DNA from: RUG420 sp045642465 | GTDB lineage: Bacteria; Bacillota; Clostridia; Oscillospirales; Acutalibacteraceae | Assembly (NCBI GenBank): GCA_045642465.1 | Contig: JAZUIY010000016.1 | Span: 372,001-436,000 of the forward strand | DNA: 64,000 nucleotides | Direction of reading: 5' to 3' | Shown here: piece by piece, positions 59,404-64,000 of the stretch | Layout of the letters: every line of letters starts with the position of its first letter | Numbering within the stretch: the first letter of the stretch is position 1 | Position numbers and translations under genes: made by a program | Notes under the pieces: model-generated | Database searches by the model: none | What the model saw: only the letters and a program-made list of their open reading frames with translations | Told to the model about the DNA's origin: nothing

Positions 59404-61234
59404 AATAAGCTGCAGAGCTGTTTGCAATTGCATTGGAAATGCAGGTTTTTGCAAACTTGTTTTCGGTTTTACGGATGGCATTCAGATGGTGGGTTTTCTT
59501 AATGGCATAGGCCTTATCTGCTGCCTGATCTTCGTAATATTTGTTGTAGCGTTCAGCACCAACGGCATCTCTTACGTCGGTTTTCCAGGATGGTTCCTTG
59601 GAAACCTTAACGCAGTACATTACGTGGTAACCGTATTCGGATTTGATGATGCCTACATCGCCAGCTTTACGGCCGTCTGTGAAGGCCCAGTCAAGGAATT
59701 CTTGTACGTAACTGTCGGTTGGCTTGATGTCTTCGTAAAGACCGCTGTTTTCGGAAACGCCGGTGTCCTCAGAGTACTTCTTACAGAGGGCTTCGAAGGT
59801 GGCGTCGGTCATTTTACCGTCTTTCCATTCAGCCAAGTACTTGTCAGCCAGTGCTTTTGCTTCGGCATCAGTGTGCTTAGCCTGAGAGTCTTCGTCGTCA
59901 GGGTCCTTGGCCATAACCAAGATGTGACGCACGGAAACAGGGTAAACGTCTTCCAGGCTTGGAGCCTTGGTGAGCAGAACGCAGGCGTAGGTAGCAGCAC
60001 CGGTTTCGTCTGCAATCTGTTCAAACATCTTCTTGTCTCCAACCTTGGCGGCGTAAATCCATTTTACGGCGTCTTCGTTGAAGTAAGAACCTAAGGTTTC
60101 GGAAGTGGCTGCCTTCAATGTGGAGTAGTCAGCGTTGTCCTTGTAATGTTCTTTATATGCTTCTTCTACATTCTGATAAACCAGATTGGTCCAGTTGCCG
60201 CTGTTGGCCTGAGCCAGGAACTTTTCAGCCTTGGCCTTGGTTTCTGCGTTCTTCTTTTTAATCTGATCCTTGGAATCCTTTTCGGATACTTCAGTGCTGA
60301 AGTTGTAGAAACGAACGTCTACGGTGTAGTAGTTGTTTTTGTTCTTCTTCAGATAGTTGGTGATGTCGTTGTCGGTAACTTTGGAAGCAAAGTCAGCTTC
60401 TTTGTCATCCATATACTTGGAAGCAACGGTCTGCTTGGTGTAGATTTTCTTCAAGAGACCCTTGGTCATACCCTTGCCGTAGGTGTTGCGCAGGTAGGCA
60501 TCCAAAGAGTATTCGCTGGATTCAGCAGTTTCACGGAGGGAGTCAAGGAATTCATCCATTTCCTTGATGTCTGCGTCAGACATTTTATAACCGGCTTCTT
60601 CTGCTTTGGTGTAGAGACCTTCGTAGAGTTGAGCGGTTTCACATGCGGACTGGGTGAAGAAGTCATCCCAAGTGGCGTTGCCGTCCTTGTTCTTCTTATA
60701 TTCGTCTTTTACTTTATAGTCGTCAGTAGCAGGGGCGTCCTGTTCGGCCGGAGTCTTCTTGCAGTCAAATCCGGTCATGGAAGCGCCGGCGCCTTCACCA
60801 TAATAAGCACCGTAGTAGGAGTCATACTGCTGAGACATGGAGTAGTAATAGTTATACATGGAACGGTAGTAGTATTCGGTTTCAGCAACAGAAATACGGG
60901 AACCGTCTTCCAACTTAACAGCAGTCTTTGCTCTGTTGAATACGCCAAAGTAATTCATGAAGAAAATGCCCAGGGCAAGAACAATTACCACAATTGGGAG
61001 AATGATGCGAAGTCTTTTCTGCTTCTTGGTAAGCGGCTTCTTGGCCTTTGCTTTTTCTTCGGCTTTGGCTACGTTGGCTTTGCGCTTTTCACGAGCTTCT
61101 TCTGCCTTGGAAGTGCCGCCGGAACCAATGTCATACTTTTCTTTCTTGGCACGTTCTTTCTGCATTTTTTTCTTAGCCTTTTCTGCCTTTTTAGCAGCTT
61201 TTTCGGCTTCTGCGTTGATTTTCTTTTCATCCAT
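59402..61234 (-). CDS. Membrane-anchored PpiC-type foldase (PrsA/SurA-like) with a long basic cytoplasmic tail
   Basis: A 610-residue type II membrane protein. Residues 1-75 are extremely rich in Lys, Ala and Glu (repeated EKAAKKAEKAKKK type) and must be cytoplasmic. A transmembrane helix follows (76-98). The external part has a Tyr-rich stretch (about 118-150), a helical SurA_N-like region, and a PpiC/rotamase domain at 434-543 (SVRHILVMAKD ... EYGYHVMYCV). Secreted PrsA is normally a lipoprotein of about 300 residues; here the anchor is a helix. The role is probably folding of exported proteins. ATG 61234 follows GGAGGATTT. Confidence 0.82.
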   Translation of the reverse strand: MDEKKINAEAEKAAKKAEKAKKKMQKERAKKEKYDIGSGGTSKAEEAREKRKANVAKAEEKAKAKKPLTKKQKRLRIILPIVVIVLALGIFFMNYFGVFNRAKTAVKLEDGSRISVAETEYYYRSMYNYYYSMSQQYDSYYGAYYGEGAGASMTGFDCKKTPAEQDAPATDDYKVKDEYKKNKDGNATWDDFFTQSACETAQLYEGLYTKAEEAGYKMSDADIKEMDEFLDSLRETAESSEYSLDAYLRNTYGKGMTKGLLKKIYTKQTVASKYMDDKEADFASKVTDNDITNYLKKNKNNYYTVDVRFYNFSTEVSEKDSKDQIKKKNAETKAKAEKFLAQANSGNWTNLVYQNVEEAYKEHYKDNADYSTLKAATSETLGSYFNEDAVKWIYAAKVGDKKMFEQIADETGAATYACVLLTKAPSLEDVYPVSVRHILVMAKDPDDEDSQAKHTDAEAKALADKYLAEWKDGKMTDATFEALCKKYSEDTGVSENSGLYEDIKPTDSYVQEFLDWAFTDGRKAGDVGIIKSEYGYHVMYCVKVSKEPSWKTDVRDAVGAERYNKYYEDQAADKAYAIKKTHHLNAIRKTENKFAKTCISNAIANSSAAY

Positions 61235-61344
61235 GAGAAGAAATCCTCCTTCGGGGAAATAGTAAAAAGATTCGGAAATATTTTACCCTATTGGGCAAGG
61301 TTTTACAATTCGATTTAAGTATAATTATGGCTTTTAATTATACT

Positions 61345-61373
61345 TTAAAAGTATTACACTATCTAAGTATTAT
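61345..61373 (+). promoter_or_regulatory. Promoter for the anchored unknown at 61.4 kb
   Basis: TTAAAA (61345-61350), a 17-base spacer and TATTAT (61368-61373), 30 bases before the start codon, in an AT-rich gap of 168 bases shared with the divergent PrsA-like gene. An ATTATA at 61337-61342 could be the minus-strand -10. Confidence 0.45.
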
Positions 61374-61402
61374 TTAGTAACCACATAAGGAGATCGGATT
61401 CC

Positions 61403-62164
61403 ATGAAAGACTTAAAAAGTCAGTTGAATAAGGGACAACAGGCCCAGCCGGCCAGCAGACTGCCACGGATTCAGTGGACCAAGAAAAATATTATCATTGC
61501 TGTGGCTTGCGGTATGTTTGCCCTGATTTTAATATTTGCCTTAATCTTTATGATTACCTTCTTTGGAAAAGCTGCAGACCGCTTGGCTTCCGACGACGGA
61601 ACACCAAGATACGCCATGTCTCAGCAAGGCCAGTACGGCGGATACAGTGGTGGGTTCAATACCACTGATTTAACCGAAGACGGTATTGAAGACCCAGCAG
61701 TGGCTGAATCGCCAAAAGCGTTTGAATACGGCGCAGTAGCAGGCAACAATTACCAGAGTGCCTTCTCCGGCGTGAAGTTCTATGCTCCGACTGACTGGAA
61801 CGTGCAGGACCACTCCGCTTTGGGCTCCAGCTCCAACGGCACCATTTACGACATGGCCGCCACCAGCGCAGACGGGGAAACCAGTGTAGCCGTAATTTAC
61901 TACCCACTGAATTCCCAGTACAAATCCGCATCTTCCATGCTGAACGCTATGAAGAAGAATACCGCCGGTGAAATGCTTAACGACACCGTTTCCATCCGCA
62001 AGGGCGGCAAGAACTTTACCGGTTATCTTTACACCGTAGAACAGAACGGCACCACCACTTACAGTGAAGTTATTGGTACCGAAGTAAACGGTTATATTGT
62101 TATTATCCAGGCAAAGGGCTGGACCACCAACCAGTTGTCTGCCGCAATGTCTTACTTCAAATAA
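61403..62164 (+). CDS. Single-pass membrane protein of unknown function
   Basis: A 253-residue protein. A basic cytoplasmic segment (1-27) is followed by one transmembrane helix (28-55) and a Gly/Gln/Tyr-rich linker (about 70-95). A C-terminal domain of about 135 residues (SGVKFYAPTDWNVQD, SVAVIYYPLNSQY, then TGYLYTVEQNGTTTYSEVIG and GYIVIIQAKGW) is beta-rich in the manner of PsbP/DUF1795-type domains. I do not assign a family. It lies divergent to the PrsA-like gene and 19 bases before the NERD-like gene, which it probably shares a transcript with. GGAGATCGG is its ribosome site. Confidence 0.6.
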   Translation: MKDLKSQLNKGQQAQPASRLPRIQWTKKNIIIAVACGMFALILIFALIFMITFFGKAADRLASDDGTPRYAMSQQGQYGGYSGGFNTTDLTEDGIEDPAVAESPKAFEYGAVAGNNYQSAFSGVKFYAPTDWNVQDHSALGSSSNGTIYDMAATSADGETSVAVIYYPLNSQYKSASSMLNAMKKNTAGEMLNDTVSIRKGGKNFTGYLYTVEQNGTTTYSEVIGTEVNGYIVIIQAKGWTTNQLSAAMSYFK

Positions 62165-62183
62165 TTTGTAAGGGGAATGCCAC

Positions 62184-62693
62184 TTGTCTGTTCCGGAATA
62201 CATGCTGACTGCATTATCTGAAAAAGCGCCTTCGGCCCGGGTGTTTTCCAACATCACGTTGGATGGGAAACGGGGCAAAGGCTTAAAGGCAGACCTTCTC
62301 ATTGTCCACAAAACCGGCATTTATCCGGTGTACTACTGTGACAAGGAAGGCTACGTTTACGGTGCCGAAAGTGCCAAATGCTGGATTCTTCGTAGCAATG
62401 AAGGAGAAGGTGACTACTTCACCAATCCGCTGATTACTGCCAGACAGGCAACGGAAGCCTTGCTTTCCAAATGCCGTGGCATTGAACCCCGTTTTGTGAA
62501 GCCAATTGTGCTTTACAGTGACAACACCTACATTGTGGATGTCTCCATTAAGGGAACAGACATTGCCTTTTGTGGAGAGGAATATTTCTTAGCCCAGTTC
62601 CTTTTAAAGGAATATGAGGACGAAGTGGTGGACGCCCCGACCAGGGACACCATCATCAAGCAGTTCACCATGCTGCAACTATTTTCAAAATAA
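62184..62693 (+). CDS. NERD-domain protein with a degenerate catalytic site
   Basis: A 169-residue cytoplasmic protein starting at TTG 62184, with AAGGGGA 7 bases upstream. The NERD (nuclease-related) fold pattern is evident: ARVFSNITLDG, KADLLIVHKTGIYPVYYCDKEGYVYG, then W, NPL and the PIVLYSD strand. In active-looking NERD domains this stretch reads with a conserved Asp followed by an E-x-K pair. Here Asp37 is kept but the E and K are Tyr50 and Cys52. It is therefore probably not a nuclease. Function unknown. Confidence 0.6.
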   Translation: MSVPEYMLTALSEKAPSARVFSNITLDGKRGKGLKADLLIVHKTGIYPVYYCDKEGYVYGAESAKCWILRSNEGEGDYFTNPLITARQATEALLSKCRGIEPRFVKPIVLYSDNTYIVDVSIKGTDIAFCGEEYFLAQFLLKEYEDEVVDAPTRDTIIKQFTMLQLFSK

Positions 62694-62696
62694 TAG

Positions 62697-62727
62697 AAAA
62701 GCCCCTAATTTTAGGGGCTTGTTTTTT
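62697..62727 (+). terminator. Intrinsic terminator before malQ
   Basis: The 10-bp stem AAGCCCCTAA / TTAGGGGCTT is followed by GTTTTTT. It directly follows the stop of the NERD-like gene, and malQ begins within 15 bases after it. Confidence 0.85.
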
Positions 62728-62741
62728 AGAGGAGAAATCAA

Positions 62742-64000
62742 ATGATTCGTAGTAGTGGCATTTTGATGCCAGTGGCTTCCTTGCCGTCCAACTATGGCAT
62801 CGGCACCTTGGGGACGGAAGCTTACCGTTTTGTGGACTTCCTGAAGGCTGCCAAACAATCCTATTGGCAAATGCTTCCGGTGGGGCCAACCAGTTATGGG
62901 GACTCGCCTTACCAGAGCTTTTCCACCTTTGCAGGGAATCCTTACTTCATTGACTTGGACATGCTGGTGGAAGCCGGCATGCTTTCAGAATCAGACCTGA
63001 CCTCCATTGACTGGGGAACGCAGGCTGACCAAATAGATTACGAGAAACTGTTTTTAAACCGCTTTACGGTTCTGAAAAAAGCCTATGAAGCGTTCATGGC
63101 AGAGGGTTACACCAACGAAACTTACAAGGTAGAGGACTTTCGCCGGTTTTCCGCAGAAAATGCTGCCTGGCTTTCGGAATATGCCCTCTACATGGTGCTG
63201 AAATCCGAAAACCTAATGAAGAGCTGGACCCAATGGGAAGACGACGCATTGCGGACCCATCAGGCAGATGCAATTGCTGCCGCTAGAATCCGTTATGCGG
63301 GCGATACAGCCATTTATGAATTCATCCAGTACTTGTTCTACACCCAGTGGAATGCCCTTCGGGCCTACGCCAGAGACAACGGCATCGGTATCATTGGGGA
63401 CATTCCAATTTATGTAGCACTGGACTCTGCTGACGTCTGGTCTGACCCAAAGCAGTTCCAGTTAGATGAAAAGAACTGTCCGAAGAAAGTGGCCGGTGTA
63501 CCGCCAGATTATTTCAATGAAGAGGGCCAGCTGTGGGGTAACCCACTATATGACTGGGACTACATGAAACAGGACGGTTACGGCTGGTGGATTCGCCGCA
63601 TTGATGGCGCTTCCAAACTCTATGATGTTATCCGCATTGACCACTTCCGTGGCTTTGCTTCTTATTGGGCTGTGGACGCCGATTCCACCACCGCCAAAAA
63701 CGGGGAATGGGTGAAAGGCCCGGGCATGGACTTCGTAGGTATGATTACCAACTGGTTCTGGAACCTTCAGTTCATTGCAGAAGACTTAGGGGATTTGAGC
63801 CCGGATGTCTATGAACTGCTGGAGGCTAGCAAATTGCCGGGCATGAAGGTGCTGGAATTTGCCTTTGATGCCACCGGCACATCCAATTATCTTCCGCATA
63901 AATTTGACGAAAACTGTGTCTGCTACATCGGCACCCATGACAACACGCCGGTTATGGCGTGGGAAACCGAAGAAGAGGAAGAGAACGTGGCTTTTGCCAC
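62742..64000 (+). CDS. malQ: 4-alpha-glucanotransferase (partial, C-terminus beyond window)
   Basis: The frame from ATG 62742 (GAGGAGA upstream) stays open to the right edge, giving the first 419 residues of a GH77 amylomaltase that transfers alpha-1,4-glucan chains in maltodextrin and glycogen metabolism. Motifs: SSGILMPVASLPSNYGIGTLG, PVGPTSYGDSPYQSFS, IGDIPIYVALDSADVW, nucleophile Asp in RIDHFRGF, acid Glu in IAEDLG and the HDNTP segment near the edge. It is the compact bacterial type without the N-terminal MalQ extension. No promoter was identified between the terminator and the start, so it may depend on read-through. Confidence 0.93.
   Translation, partial: MIRSSGILMPVASLPSNYGIGTLGTEAYRFVDFLKAAKQSYWQMLPVGPTSYGDSPYQSFSTFAGNPYFIDLDMLVEAGMLSESDLTSIDWGTQADQIDYEKLFLNRFTVLKKAYEAFMAEGYTNETYKVEDFRRFSAENAAWLSEYALYMVLKSENLMKSWTQWEDDALRTHQADAIAAARIRYAGDTAIYEFIQYLFYTQWNALRAYARDNGIGIIGDIPIYVALDSADVWSDPKQFQLDEKNCPKKVAGVPPDYFNEEGQLWGNPLYDWDYMKQDGYGWWIRRIDGASKLYDVIRIDHFRGFASYWAVDADSTTAKNGEWVKGPGMDFVGMITNWFWNLQFIAEDLGDLSPDVYELLEASKLPGMKVLEFAFDATGTSNYLPHKFDENCVCYIGTHDNTPVMAWETEEEEENVAFA

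Noticed and set aside
60146..61318. A 390-codon open frame on the + strand opposite the PrsA-like gene
   Set aside because: It is the antisense of a Lys/Ala-rich coding gene, gives repetitive Phe/Val/Gly-rich text and has no family motif or ribosome site.
1..64000. CRISPR array, insertion sequence, prophage or transposon
   Set aside because: No regularly spaced repeats, transposase, integrase, capsid or recombinase genes were seen on either strand.

Overview
This window is a gene-dense, moderate-GC stretch of chromosome from a Gram-positive-type anaerobe of the Bacillota, most likely a gut Clostridia lineage such as the Lachnospiraceae or Oscillospiraceae. That placement is inferred from family content: RemA (DUF370), CdaA/CdaR cyclic-di-AMP synthesis, a PASTA kinase (PrkC) with its PP2C phosphatase, ScpAB, RNase J, SecG, and a ParE/ParC pair with the variant ATP-domain wording found in these groups. 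Most genes run on the + strand and are packed with 4-base overlaps. There are no insertion sequences, prophage genes, CRISPR arrays or rRNA genes. The window starts inside hisG and ends inside malQ.

Layout. 0-6.5 kb: histidine operon hisG(end)-D-C-B-H-A-F-I-J, followed by tRNA-Leu(UAA). 6.7-16.2 kb: a DUF695/RraB-like protein, cyclophilin, ispF, cdaA-cdaR, a membrane-anchored FG-GAP-repeat protein, an OmpR-type response regulator and histidine kinase, a DUF1385 membrane protein and prmC. 16.3-20.5 kb: an M50 protease, scpA-scpB, a DUF2953-like protein, a GerW/YtfJ homologue and rluB. 20.6-33.4 kb: a long housekeeping run, yicC-remA-gmk-rpoZ-priA-def-fmt-(zinc membrane peptidase)-rsmB-rlmN-stp-prkC-rsgA, covering RNA polymerase omega, replication restart, formyl-Met metabolism, rRNA modification and Ser/Thr phosphorylation control.

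33.5-37.7 kb is the least conventional part. A DUF2804 protein is followed by a likely three-gene unit: a two-TM protein that looks like a signal peptidase without catalytic residues, a 61-residue membrane peptide, and a 584-residue hybrid-cluster-protein (Hcp) homologue in which every iron-sulfur ligand has been replaced but which carries a C-terminal Cys-rich DUF1858 domain. I regard this as the best candidate for an undescribed function.

37.8-50.5 kb: rnhA (minus), rnj-rplI-dnaB-tilS-hpt-ftsH and parE-parC. 50.5-57.0 kb: secG, tRNA-Lys(UUU), a secreted cutinase-like hydrolase (minus), a PfkB sugar-phosphate kinase, a zinc-dependent phospholipase C-like protein, a UMF1-type MFS transporter, a membrane-embedded M28 peptidase (minus) and shikimate kinase. 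57.0-64.0 kb: an orphan hypB, guaB and a PrsA-like foldase (all minus), then a membrane-anchored unknown, a NERD-fold protein with lost catalytic residues, and malQ. Many genes are bounded by clear intrinsic terminators and sigma-A-type promoters, listed individually. Every family call rests on reading motifs by eye; no database search was run.
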